Shown one piece after another: positions 51,320 to 64,000 of a DNA stretch of 64,000 bases. The stretch is from Cupriavidus sp. D39 (lineage in GTDB: Bacteria > Pseudomonadota > Gammaproteobacteria > Burkholderiales > Burkholderiaceae), in NCBI RefSeq assembly GCF_026627925.1, contig NZ_JAPNLE010000009.1, forward strand, positions 2,914,001-2,978,000, given 5' to 3'. A program made the translations under genes and the position numbers. Under the pieces are notes generated by a model, which had not been told where the DNA came from, searched no databases, and saw nothing but the letters and a program-made list of their open reading frames with translations. Position 1 is the first letter of the stretch, and every line of letters starts with the position of its first letter.

Positions 51320-52783
51320 TCAGCGCGGCAGTTCCGAATGCCCCATCAGGAAGGCATCGACCGAACGCGCGGCCTGGCGGCCTTCGCGGATCGCCCACAC
51401 CACCAGCGACTGGCCGCGGCGCACGTCGCCGGCGGCGAACACCTTGGGCACGTTGGTGTGGTAAGCGCGATCGCCTTCGGTGCTGGCACGGGCGTTCTTG
51501 CGCGCGTCGGTGTCCACGCCGAAGGCGGAGAGCAGCGAGCCCACCGGGTTGGTGAAGCCCATGGCCAGCAGCACGAGGTCAGCCTTGAGGATGAACTCGC
51601 TGTCCGGCACTTCCTGCATCTTGCCGTCCTTCCACTCGACGCGGCAGGCCTTCAGCGCGGTGATCTTGCCGTTCTCGCCGATGAATTCCTTGGTGGCCAC
51701 CGACCAGTCGCGGCTGCAGCCTTCGTCGTGCGAGGACGAGGTGCGCAGCTTGATCGGCCAGTACGGCCACACCAGCGCCTTGTTCTCTTCTTCCGGCGGC
51801 TGCGGCAGCAGCTCGAACTGGATGATCGATTCCGCGCCGTGGCGGTTCGAGGTGCCCACGCAGTCGGAGCCGGTGTCACCGCCGCCGATCACGATCACGT
51901 GCTTGCCATCGGCGCGCAGCGCGTTGGGCTCGTCGCCGGCCACTTCCTTGTTCTGCGGGATCAGGAATTCCAGCGCGTAGTGAATGCCGTCGAGGTCGCG
52001 CCCCGGCACCGGCAGGTCCCGCGGCACTTCCGAGCCACCCGCCAGCACCACGGCGTCGAACTGGTCTTGCAGGGCCTGGGCCGAGATGGTTTCACGCGCA
52101 TAGTTCTTGATGCCGGCCGGCAGTTCGCCGTCGGTCACCATCACGCCGGCACGGAAGGTCACGCCTTCGGCCTGCATCTGCTCCATGCGGCGGTCGATCA
52201 GCCACTTCTCGAGCTTGAAGTCGGGGATGCCGTAGCGCAGCAGGCCACCGATGCGGTCGTTCTTCTCGAACACGGTCACGTCGTGGCCGGCGCGTGCCAG
52301 CTGCTGGGCGACGGCCATGCCTGCGGGGCCGGAGCCGACCACGGCAACGGTCTTGCCGGTCTTGTGCTTGGGCGGTTGCGGGGCAACCCAGCCTTCTTCC
52401 CAGGCCTTGTCGATGATGGCGTGCTCGATCGACTTGATGCCGACCGGTGCTTCATTGATGCCCAGCGTGCAGGCCGCCTCGCACGGTGCCGGGCAGATGC
52501 GGCCCGTGAACTCGGGGAAGTTGTTGGTCTGGTGCAGCACCTCGATCGCCGACTTCCAGTCCTGGCGGTAAACCAGGTCGTTGAAGTCAGGAATGATGTT
52601 GTTGACCGGGCAGCCGTTGTTGCAGAACGGAATGCCGCAGTCCATGCAGCGCGCGCCCTGGATCTTCGCTTCGCTGTCGGACAGCGCGAATACGAATTCC
52701 TTGTAGTGCTTCACGCGCTTGGTTACGGGCTCGTAACCTTCGTTCTGGCGCGGAAATTCGAGAAAGCCAGTCGCCTTACCCAT
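51320..52783 (-). CDS. gltD: Glutamate synthase small subunit GltD
   Basis: GltD passes electrons from NADPH to GltB. The 487-residue product has the N-terminal cysteine-rich iron-sulfur segment ([17 protein letters not shown] and CPAPCEAAC), an FAD site [21 protein letters not shown] and an NADP site [15 protein letters not shown]. It starts [13 protein letters not shown], the usual start, 133 bases after gltB. Confidence 0.97.
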   Translation of the reverse strand: MGKATGFLEFPRQNEGYEPVTKRVKHYKEFVFALSDSEAKIQGARCMDCGIPFCNNGCPVNNIIPDFNDLVYRQDWKSAIEVLHQTNNFPEFTGRICPAPCEAACTLGINEAPVGIKSIEHAIIDKAWEEGWVAPQPPKHKTGKTVAVVGSGPAGMAVAQQLARAGHDVTVFEKNDRIGGLLRYGIPDFKLEKWLIDRRMEQMQAEGVTFRAGVMVTDGELPAGIKNYARETISAQALQDQFDAVVLAGGSEVPRDLPVPGRDLDGIHYALEFLIPQNKEVAGDEPNALRADGKHVIVIGGGDTGSDCVGTSNRHGAESIIQFELLPQPPEEENKALVWPYWPIKLRTSSSHDEGCSRDWSVATKEFIGENGKITALKACRVEWKDGKMQEVPDSEFILKADLVLLAMGFTNPVGSLLSAFGVDTDARKNARASTEGDRAYHTNVPKVFAAGDVRRGQSLVVWAIREGRQAARSVDAFLMGHSELPR

Positions 52784-52916
52784 GTTGCGTCCTTGGTCAT
52801 GCTGAGCGGCGCCGGCGCATGCGCCGGCCCCGCTGTGAGGTCAGTATCTTGTGAGGCCGGCGCGGATCCGCGACAGCGCTCATGCTTGGTCGGGCTCGCT
52901 GCCCTGCCCTTGGGGC

Positions 52917-57698
<4,782 letters not shown>

Positions 57699-58059
57699 CG
57701 TTTGCTTTGATTGGGATTGCGATTGGTCCACGGGCTTGATTCCGGTGAGGGCTGCGAGCCAGCAAGGCAGACCGGAACGGGGACCGCACTCTTCCACCGG
57801 GGCCGGTTGAAAACCGGGGACGGGGAACCAGAGAGACAGCGGGGCCGCAGCGGCGTACACAGGCGTGACGCGCCGCACAATGAATGTGGGTGGAGGAACT
57901 ATAAAAGAATCGTACCCGTCCCGCAAAATTTTTAAATGGGGTCAGATCATAAATATACTCGCACCACAACGGGGATGGTCTTTATTTGGGGACAGATTAA
58001 GTATGGTGCACCGCGGCGCGTGCTCTATCGACCTCCGTCGTAGTCGAGCGCACCATGCC
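57699..58059. other. gltB upstream region with REP-like motifs
   Basis: About 360 bases between gltB and the transposase gene. Two GGGG(T/A)CAGAT(C/T)A motifs lie on the plus strand (about 57935-57946 and 57988-57999). The second is matched by an inverted TTGGGGACGGATCAG copy on the far side of the transposase gene. The gltB promoter should be here, but no near-consensus site was seen. Confidence 0.55.
57986..58000 (+). repeat. REP-like motif, copy on the 3' side of the RAYT gene
   Basis: TTGGGGACAGATTAA on the plus strand. It is an imperfect inverted partner of TTGGGGACGGATCAG read on the minus strand at 58887-58901 (12 of 15 bases match). Confidence 0.65.
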
Positions 58060-58802
58060 TCATTTGCCCATGTGGGGTGGCTGGACCGTATCGGGCGCGG
58101 ACTCCCGGTCCATCGCGGACCGGCCCGCCGGGCGGCCCTTGGGCAACGGCTGCACGCGCCGCCCGCCCTGGCGCTCCAGTTGCGCAAGAAAGGCCGCGTC
58201 ACCCAGGGGCCAGCCGCTATGCGCGTGGCTGCGCAGCGTGGCCAGGGTCATCGACGACAGCCCTTCGGCGGTGACGGCGCGGTAGTTGGATTGGCGCTCG
58301 AACGGCGTATTGCCCAGCGCCCAGTACGCAGAGTGATCGCTCACAAAGGGGCTGGCCTCGATGCCGGCATGGTGGCGATAGCTGCTCCAGCGATCCCCCT
58401 CCGCCGAGGTCACCTCGCCGGCGCGCACGGCGTTGCCCTCCACGTACTGCATGGCCGGCAACATCCAGGCGGCGGGGTCGAACACCGCCGAGCGAAAGCG
58501 GCCATCCCACAGCGTGCCGGTACGGCCCGCGACCCGGTTGAAATGGCGCGCATAGCGGCGCCCTACGGCTTGCATGGTGAGGCTCAGCGAATCGGCATGC
58601 CGGGGGTTGCCACCAGGTGGACATGATTCGGCCGCAAGGCATAGGCGTGGATCGCGAGGTCGTGCTCCCGCGCTGCCATGCGCAGGCAGTCCAGGTAATG
58701 GAGGTAGTCGTCGGTGCCACGGAAGACCTGCTGACGATTGTTGCCGCGTTGCAACACCAGCGCCGGCAGCGAAGCCGGGGAGAAACGAGGAAGTCGGGCC
58801 AT
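58060..58802 (-). CDS. REP-associated tyrosine transposase (RAYT, Y1/HUH), frameshifted at a homopolymer
   Basis: A single-strand transposase of the TnpA-REP type. The start MARLPRFSPASLPALVLQRGNNRQQVF at 58802 is followed by the HUH metal motif NHVHLVAT. Frame is lost at a run of five G on the plus strand (58602-58606). With six bases it reads ATPRHADSLSLTMQAVGRRYARHFN, giving the likely catalytic Tyr, then GTLWDGRFRSAVFD to the stop at 58060 (247 residues). The span is one base short of a whole frame. RAYTs mobilise or maintain flanking REP sequences and are usually domesticated single-copy genes. Confidence 0.88.
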
Positions 58803-58886
58803 GATGGGTGAAGAGGATCGGCGATAAGCGCTTGCCGGGCGGATGGCTCAAACGGAAGCGATGCCCGATGATAGCCTAGCCGCAGC

Positions 58887-58901
58887 CTGATCCGTCCCCA
58901 A
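58887..58901 (-). repeat. REP-like motif, copy on the 5' side of the RAYT gene
   Basis: TTGGGGACGGATCAG on the minus strand, between dgt and the RAYT start. Together with the copy at 57986-58000 it brackets the transposase gene. Confidence 0.65.
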
Positions 58902-58923
58902 TTTTCCCGCCGGCCGCGCGGGC

Positions 58924-60060
58924 CTAGCTTCCTTCGTCGACTGCAAATATGCGGCGGTGCTCCCGGATCGCATAGCGGTCGGTCATGCCGGCAATGTAGT
59001 GCGAGATCAGCCGGGACTGGTCGCGGCCCTGCCCCGCCTGGTACTGCGGCGGCAGCAGGCGCGGATCGGCCATGAAGACATCGAACAGGTCGGTGATGAT
59101 GCGCTGGGCCTTGGAGGACATGCGCATCACCAGGTAATGGCGATAGAGATGGCGGAACAAGAAGCGCTTGAGCGCCGCCGCTTCCTCGCGCACCGGCGCG
59201 CTGAAGGCCACCATCGGGCCCGCGGCCCGCACGGCCTCGATGCTGCGCGGGTTGGCGGCGGCAATGTTCTGGCTGGTGGTTTCGATCAGGTCGACGATCA
59301 GCGTGTTGATCATGCGGCGCACGGTCTCGTTGATCACGCGCCGCCCGTTGATGCCGGGAAACGCCGCCATCGCCTCGGCCCGGTGGCGCCCCCACATTGG
59401 CACTTCGTCCATCTGCTCGAGCGTGAGCAGCCCGGAGCGCAGGCCGTCGTCGATATCGTGGTTGTTGTAGGCGATCTCGTCGGCCAGGTTGGCCAGTTGA
59501 GCCTCCAGCGAGGGCTGCGTCCCCTCCAGGAAGCGCCGGCCCAGTTCGCCAAGCGCAGAGGCATTGACGCGCGAGCAATGCTTGAGCACGCCCTCGCGCG
59601 TCTCGAAGGTCAGGTTGAGCCCGTTGAAGCCGCCATAGCGCTCCTCCAGCTCATCCACCACCAACAGGCTCTGCAGGTTGTGCTCGAAGCCGCCGTGGTT
59701 CTTCATGCAGTTGTTCAGCGCATCCTGGCCGGCATGGCCGAAGGGCGTGTGGCCCAGGTCGTGCGCCAGCGAGATGGCTTCGACCAGGTCCTCGTTCAGG
59801 CGCAGGTTGCGGGCGATGGAGCGCGCAATCTGCGCCACTTCCAGGCTATGGGTGAGCCGGGTGCGGAACAGGTCACCTTCATGGTTGACGAAGACCTGGG
59901 TCTTGTACTCGAGCCGCCGGAAGGCCGTGCTATGGATGACGCGGTCGCGGTCGCGCTGGAACTCCGTGCGCGAGGACGAGGCCGGTTCGGCGTGTACCCG
60001 CCCAAGTGTCTGCGCGGAGCGGGCGGCATAGGGAGCGAGATGGCTTTCGAGGTCGGTCAT
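58924..60060 (-). CDS. dgt: dGTPase-like HD-domain triphosphohydrolase
   Basis: This family cleaves dNTPs to deoxynucleosides and tripolyphosphate. The 378-residue product has the HD signature [40 protein letters not shown] and later [19 protein letters not shown]. It belongs to the shorter dGTPase-like group rather than E. coli Dgt itself, so the true substrate range is uncertain. It follows aroB by 75 bases. Confidence 0.93.
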   Translation of the reverse strand: MTDLESHLAPYAARSAQTLGRVHAEPASSSRTEFQRDRDRVIHSTAFRRLEYKTQVFVNHEGDLFRTRLTHSLEVAQIARSIARNLRLNEDLVEAISLAHDLGHTPFGHAGQDALNNCMKNHGGFEHNLQSLLVVDELEERYGGFNGLNLTFETREGVLKHCSRVNASALGELGRRFLEGTQPSLEAQLANLADEIAYNNHDIDDGLRSGLLTLEQMDEVPMWGRHRAEAMAAFPGINGRRVINETVRRMINTLIVDLIETTSQNIAAANPRSIEAVRAAGPMVAFSAPVREEAAALKRFLFRHLYRHYLVMRMSSKAQRIITDLFDVFMADPRLLPPQYQAGQGRDQSRLISHYIAGMTDRYAIREHRRIFAVDEGS

Positions 60061-60135
60061 GCGGCAATCCGGTCAGGCGTCCAGCCGGGTGGCGGTACGC
60101 CGCCCGGCCGGGGTTGCAAGGCATAACCGATCGCG

Positions 60136-61242
60136 TCAGGCGACCGGCGCCTCGGTAGGCGGCCTGAGCACCGCGTGCTGCAAGGTAGCGCGCAAGTCAG
60201 GGTCCGGCACGGTGGTGATGAAGGCTGCGCCCAGCTTCCTGAGCAGGATGAACTTGATGCTGCCGGCTTCTGCCTTCTTGTCCACTTTCATCAGTTCGAT
60301 GTAGCGGTCGGTGCCAAGTTCCGGCGCGACCACCGGCAGCATGGCGGCGCGGATGAGCTGCACAACGCGCGCGCGCGTTTCGATATCGATGAAGCCGAGC
60401 CGGTGCGACAGATCCGCCGCCATCACCATGCCGCAACCCACGGCCTCGCCGTGCAGCCATTCGCCGTAGCCCATGCCCGCCTCGATGGCGTGGCCGAATG
60501 TGTGGCCAAAGTTAAGCATGGCGCGCAGACCGCCCTCGCGCTCGTCCTGGGCCACCACGGCGGCCTTGATCTCGCAGGAACGCTTGACCGCCAGCGCCAT
60601 GATGTCGGGATCACAGGCGTTGAGCGCGCGGATATTGCGCTCGATCCAGCCGAAATACTCGGCATCGGCCATGGCGCCGTGCTTGATCACTTCGGCCAGG
60701 CCCGCCGCGAGTTCGCGCTCCGGCAGCGTGCGCAAGGTGTCGATGTCGGCAATCACCGCATTAGGCTGGTGGAAGGCGCCGATCATGTTCTTGCCGAGCG
60801 GGTGGTTGATGCCGGTCTTGCCGCCCACCGACGAATCCACCTGCGACAGCAGGGTCGTGGGCACCTGCACGAATGGCACGCCGCGCATGTAGCAGGCGGC
60901 GGCAAACCCGGTCATGTCGCCCACCACGCCGCCGCCCAGGGCGATCAGCGTGGTCTTGCGGTCAGCGCCCGCGCTCAGCAGCGCGCCGAAGATCAGGTTG
61001 AGCGTTTCCCACTGCTTGAAGGCTTCGCCGTCGGGCAGGGTCACGGTGCGCACGGTCTTGCCGAGCGCCGCCAGGCTGGCCTGGACACGGGCTGCGTATA
61101 GCGGCCCTACGGTCTCATTGGTGACGATGACGGCATGCTGGCCACGCACATGGGGGCGGAACAACTCAGTCTGGTCGAGCAGGCCGGTGCCGATATGGAT
61201 GGGGTAGCTGCGCTCCCCAAGGCTGACTTCAAGGGTGATCAT
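60136..61242 (-). CDS. aroB: 3-dehydroquinate synthase AroB
   Basis: AroB converts DAHP to dehydroquinate, step 2 of the shikimate pathway. The 368-residue product starts [22 protein letters not shown] and has [58 protein letters not shown] (NAD and substrate sites) and the zinc-binding [11 protein letters not shown]. The start at 61242 lies inside the end of aroK (14-base overlap); the longer frame to 61335 is not used. Confidence 0.97.
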   Translation of the reverse strand: MITLEVSLGERSYPIHIGTGLLDQTELFRPHVRGQHAVIVTNETVGPLYAARVQASLAALGKTVRTVTLPDGEAFKQWETLNLIFGALLSAGADRKTTLIALGGGVVGDMTGFAAACYMRGVPFVQVPTTLLSQVDSSVGGKTGINHPLGKNMIGAFHQPNAVIADIDTLRTLPERELAAGLAEVIKHGAMADAEYFGWIERNIRALNACDPDIMALAVKRSCEIKAAVVAQDEREGGLRAMLNFGHTFGHAIEAGMGYGEWLHGEAVGCGMVMAADLSHRLGFIDIETRARVVQLIRAAMLPVVAPELGTDRYIELMKVDKKAEAGSIKFILLRKLGAAFITTVPDPDLRATLQHAVLRPPTEAPVA

Positions 61243-61843
61243 TGTGATTCTGGTCCTGCGCCGGGAGGTTGTCCGCGCACTCGCCGTCCGCCCCTTCGGG
61301 CTCTTCGGCAGCAACGGTGAAACCGGCCATTTCAAGTTGCATCAACACCATATTAGCAAGCTGCGCTACCGAAGGCTTGCCGGTTTCGATGATGAAATCC
61401 GCCACCTCGCGGTAAAGCGGGTCGCGCTCGCCATAGAGCGTTTCCAGCCGTCCCTTGGGGTCTTCGGTCTGCAGCAGCGGGCGATTGCGGTCGTGACGGG
61501 TGCGCAGCCACAGGTCGTGCGGGCTGGCGCGCAGGTAGACCACGGTGCCGCGCGCCTTCAGGTGCGCCCGATTCTCCGGGCGCAGCACGGCGCCGCCGCC
61601 GGTGGCCAGCACGATGCCGCGGCGCTGGGTAAGCTCGTCGATCGCCTGCGCCTCGCGGTCGCGAAAGCCCGCTTCGCCCTCGTGCTCGAAGATGATCGGG
61701 ATGCGCACGCCGCAACGCGCCTCGAGTTCGTGATCCGAATCGAAGAACGGGTAGTTCAGGCGCCGGGCCACGGTGCGGCCGACGGTGGTCTTGCCGGCAC
61801 CCATCAGGCCGACAAAGAAAAGGTTCGGGCGGGTGACTGTCAC
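61229..61843 (-). CDS. aroK: Shikimate kinase AroK
   Basis: AroK phosphorylates shikimate. The 204-residue product begins at a GTG (61843, [12 protein letters not shown]) chosen because the family start lies there; the frame is open upstream to 61957. The P-loop [11 protein letters not shown], the shikimate-binding FFDSDHELE and [11 protein letters not shown] are visible. The C-terminal tail ([25 protein letters not shown]) is extra and overlaps aroB. Confidence 0.95.
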   Translation of the reverse strand: MTVTRPNLFFVGLMGAGKTTVGRTVARRLNYPFFDSDHELEARCGVRIPIIFEHEGEAGFRDREAQAIDELTQRRGIVLATGGGAVLRPENRAHLKARGTVVYLRASPHDLWLRTRHDRNRPLLQTEDPKGRLETLYGERDPLYREVADFIIETGKPSVAQLANMVLMQLEMAGFTVAAEEPEGADGECADNLPAQDQNHNDHP

Positions 61844-62028
61844 TGGCGTGTCGGGCGGGAGCCGGGTCTCTGGCCGGCCCTCGCGGTGGAAAACTGCATC
61901 ATCTTCTTCTGTTGGGACGATCCGGGCAAGTGGCGCGGCGCAATCGGCACAAGGCAACCCGCCTTGCGACGCGCCTTGCGCGCCTGCCCCATGCCGCCTC
62001 GCCCAATCTCTCTGGCCCGCCTGGACAA

Positions 62029-62056
62029 TAAAAAAGCCGCATCGAAACGATGCGGC
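62029..62056 (-). terminator. Terminator after pilQ
   Basis: On the minus strand GCCGCATCG and CGATGCGGC form a 9-bp stem around TTT, followed by a T run. It lies about 35 bases after the pilQ stop, so aroK probably has its own promoter in 61844-62028. Confidence 0.9.
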
Positions 62057-62088
62057 CTGCCAGTCTACTGCATCCGGCGCGAGCGGGG

Positions 62089-64000
62089 CTATTTCAGCGA
62101 CACGCCGTCGTTGAGCACGCGCGGCGTCAGGAACACCAGCAGCTCGGTCCGGTTGTTGACCTTGGCGTTGTCCTTGAACAGGTTGCCGAGCACCGGGATA
62201 TCCCCCAGGAATGGCACCTTGTTCACATTGGTGGACTCGGTCTGGCTATAAATGCCGCCAATCACCACGGTGCCGCCGTTCTCCACCAGCACCTGCGTCT
62301 GCACGTGCTTGGTGTCGATGGCAAAGCCCGAGGTGGTCTGGATGCCCACGCTGTCCTTGTTGACGTCGACGTCCAGCAGGACATTGCCTTCTGGCGTGAT
62401 CTGCGGCGTGACTTCCAGCTTCAGGTTGGCCTTGCGGAACTGCACCGAGGTGGCGCCGCTGGAGGTGGCGGCCTGGTAGGGCAGCTCCGTGCCTTGCTCG
62501 ATCAGCGCCTTGATATTGTTGGCGGTGACCACGCGTGGGCTGGAGATGATCTTGCCCCGCCCATCCGCTTCCAGCGCGGACAGCTCGAGCGCCAGGAAAC
62601 GGCCGGCAGCGTTGTTGAACAGGCTGACCGCGACCGAAGCCGGGTTGACGCCGTTGATCGCCGCCGCCGGCAGGCTCAGCGCCGGGCCATTGTCCCAGGT
62701 CGCGTTCTGCGTCACCGGGCTCACCACATTGGTGTAGGTGTTGCCATAGCCGGCGCCGGCCGTCTTGGAGGCAAAGCCCAGCTTGACGCCCAGGTTGCGG
62801 CTGAAGGTATCGTTGGCCTCGACGATGCGCGCCTCGATGATGACCTGGCGCACCGGGATGTCGATCTTGCCAAGGAAGCTCTGCACCTCTTCCAGCTTGG
62901 TCGCGATATCGGAGACGAACAGCTGGTTGGTACGGGGATCGGCGGTCAGCGAGCCGCGCTTGGACAGCATGCGGGTGCTGCCCGCCGTGCCGGCCAGGCC
63001 ACCCACCGCACCGATCGGGCTTACGCTGCCCAGCGCGCCCGCGCCGCCGGCGGAACCTGCCGCGGCCAGCCCGAGCAGCATGCGCCGCACGTCTTCGGCA
63101 CGCTGGTAGTTGAGCTGGAACACCTGGCTGCGGATCGGCTCGAGGTCATTGATCTGCTGCTGCGATTCGAGCTCGAGCTTTTCCTTGGTGGCCAGTTCAG
63201 CCTTGGGCGCCACCCACAGCACATTGCCGTTGCGGCGCGAGGCCAGGCCCTTGGCATCGAGCACGATCTGCAGGGCCTGGTCCCAGGGCACATCCTTCAG
63301 GCGCAGCGTCAGGTTGCCCTGCACGCTTTCGCTGGTGATGATGTTGAGGTTGGTGAAATCGGCGAACACCTGCAGCAGCGAACGGATGTCGATGTTCTGG
63401 AAGTTCAGCGAGAGCCGCTCGCCGCGGAAGCCTGCCCCGCTGATCAGCTTGGCCGGATCTTCCTTGACCGGGCGCACCTCCACCACGAACTGCGTATCGG
63501 TCTGGTAGGAGCTGTACTCCCAATTGCCGCGCGGCTCGATGGCAAGGCGCGTGGTGCCGTTGTTTTCGCTCGCCCGCATGCCCTGCACCGGGGTGCCGAA
63601 ATCGCTCACGTCATAGCGCCGGCGCAGGGCGTCGGGCAATGACGTATTCAGGAATTCGACCACCACGTTCTGGCCCTGCTGCGCGATATTGATGGCGGAG
63701 TCCCGCGATGAGAGATCCACCACGATGCGGCCCGCGCCATCCTGGCCGCGGCGAAAATCGATATTGCGCAAGATTGACCGGTTCCACGGCGCCGCAGGCG
63801 CTTGCGCCGAGCTGACGGCGAAAGTCGGCACGGCGGCCCTGGCGGTCGGGGCGACGTTGTCGAGCAACACCACGAACTGGTTGCCGCGCACTTCGGTGCG
63901 ATAGCTGGCCACGCGGGTCAGGTCGAGGACCATGCGGGTGCGGTCGCCGATCTGCACCACATTGGCGCTCTTGAGCAACTTGCCCCCAAAGTCGTATTGC
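62089..64000 (-). CDS. pilQ: Type IV pilus secretin PilQ (5' end cut by window)
   Basis: PilQ is the outer-membrane ring through which type IV pili pass. About 637 C-terminal residues are in the window: the end of an AMIN domain ([17 protein letters not shown]), a secretin N0/STN domain ([39 protein letters not shown]), N1 domain and the secretin pore ([45 protein letters not shown]). A Gly/Ala-rich loop ([24 protein letters not shown]) interrupts the N1 part. The signal peptide and first domain lie beyond 64000. Confidence 0.97.
   Translation of the reverse strand, partial: QYDFGGKLLKSANVVQIGDRTRMVLDLTRVASYRTEVRGNQFVVLLDNVAPTARAAVPTFAVSSAQAPAAPWNRSILRNIDFRRGQDGAGRIVVDLSSRDSAINIAQQGQNVVVEFLNTSLPDALRRRYDVSDFGTPVQGMRASENNGTTRLAIEPRGNWEYSSYQTDTQFVVEVRPVKEDPAKLISGAGFRGERLSLNFQNIDIRSLLQVFADFTNLNIITSESVQGNLTLRLKDVPWDQALQIVLDAKGLASRRNGNVLWVAPKAELATKEKLELESQQQINDLEPIRSQVFQLNYQRAEDVRRMLLGLAAAGSAGGAGALGSVSPIGAVGGLAGTAGSTRMLSKRGSLTADPRTNQLFVSDIATKLEEVQSFLGKIDIPVRQVIIEARIVEANDTFSRNLGVKLGFASKTAGAGYGNTYTNVVSPVTQNATWDNGPALSLPAAAINGVNPASVAVSLFNNAAGRFLALELSALEADGRGKIISSPRVVTANNIKALIEQGTELPYQAATSSGATSVQFRKANLKLEVTPQITPEGNVLLDVDVNKDSVGIQTTSGFAIDTKHVQTQVLVENGGTVVIGGIYSQTESTNVNKVPFLGDIPVLGNLFKDNAKVNNRTELLVFLTPRVLNDGVSLK

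Overview
The window is high-GC betaproteobacterial chromosome, most like the Cupriavidus/Ralstonia lineage. The gene orders mraZ-rsmH-ftsLI-murEF-mraY-murD-ftsW-murGC, petABC-sspAB, mlaFEDACB-(ABC exporter)-ibaG-murA-his-tat and pilQ-aroKB-dgt-gltBD are typical of Burkholderiales, as are the Bug-type solute-binding proteins and Gram-negative porins. Family assignments come from reading the translated sequence; no database search was run.

Region by region. (1) 1-12.9 kb, minus strand: the dcw cell wall and division cluster, from mraZ down to murC, which is cut by the window edge. Most junctions are ATGA overlaps. A sigma70-type promoter lies upstream of mraZ, followed at once by four 10-bp-spaced MraZ boxes. 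(2) 13.3-17.7 kb: coq7 (minus), a porin, a Bug/TctC binding protein, a MarR regulator and an overlapping small lipoprotein gene (plus). (3) 17.7-21.6 kb: a group IIC intron sits directly downstream of the terminator of tRNA-Thr(TGT). Its reverse-transcriptase/maturase gene is split by a second mobile element of about 2.0 kb, which carries a large serine recombinase and a small coupled gene. (4) 21.6-26.0 kb, minus: tRNA-Thr, sspB, sspA and petC-petB-petA (cytochrome bc1). (5) 26.2-30.3 kb: mscL, a NIF3-family gene, a DegS-like protease and a second porin. (6) 30.5-49.2 kb, minus: a long same-direction run mlaFEDACB - ABC-2 exporter - ibaG - murA - hisGDCB - marC-like - hisHAFIE - DUF4870-like gene - hinT - tatABC. 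It links outer-membrane lipid transport, peptidoglycan precursor synthesis, histidine synthesis and Tat export. (7) 49.4-51.2 kb: another Bug protein and a GNAT acetyltransferase. (8) 51.2-64 kb, minus: pilQ (cut by the window edge), aroK, aroB, dgt, a RAYT-type Y1 transposase with REP-like flanks, gltB and gltD.

Two things stand out. First, the nested element: the recombinase unit is inserted in the conserved QGGVLSPLL codons of the intron's reverse transcriptase. The recombinase gene has no stop codon inside its own element. It borrows one from the target, and in a circularised form its frame would run on to overlap the start of its partner gene. Second, eight otherwise intact genes (rsmH, the intron RT, petC, tatB, the DUF4870-like gene, the ABC permease, mlaA and the RAYT gene) are frameshifted at G or C homopolymers, nearly always by exactly one missing base. 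This looks like consensus error in the assembly rather than gene decay, and the proteins should be read as full length.
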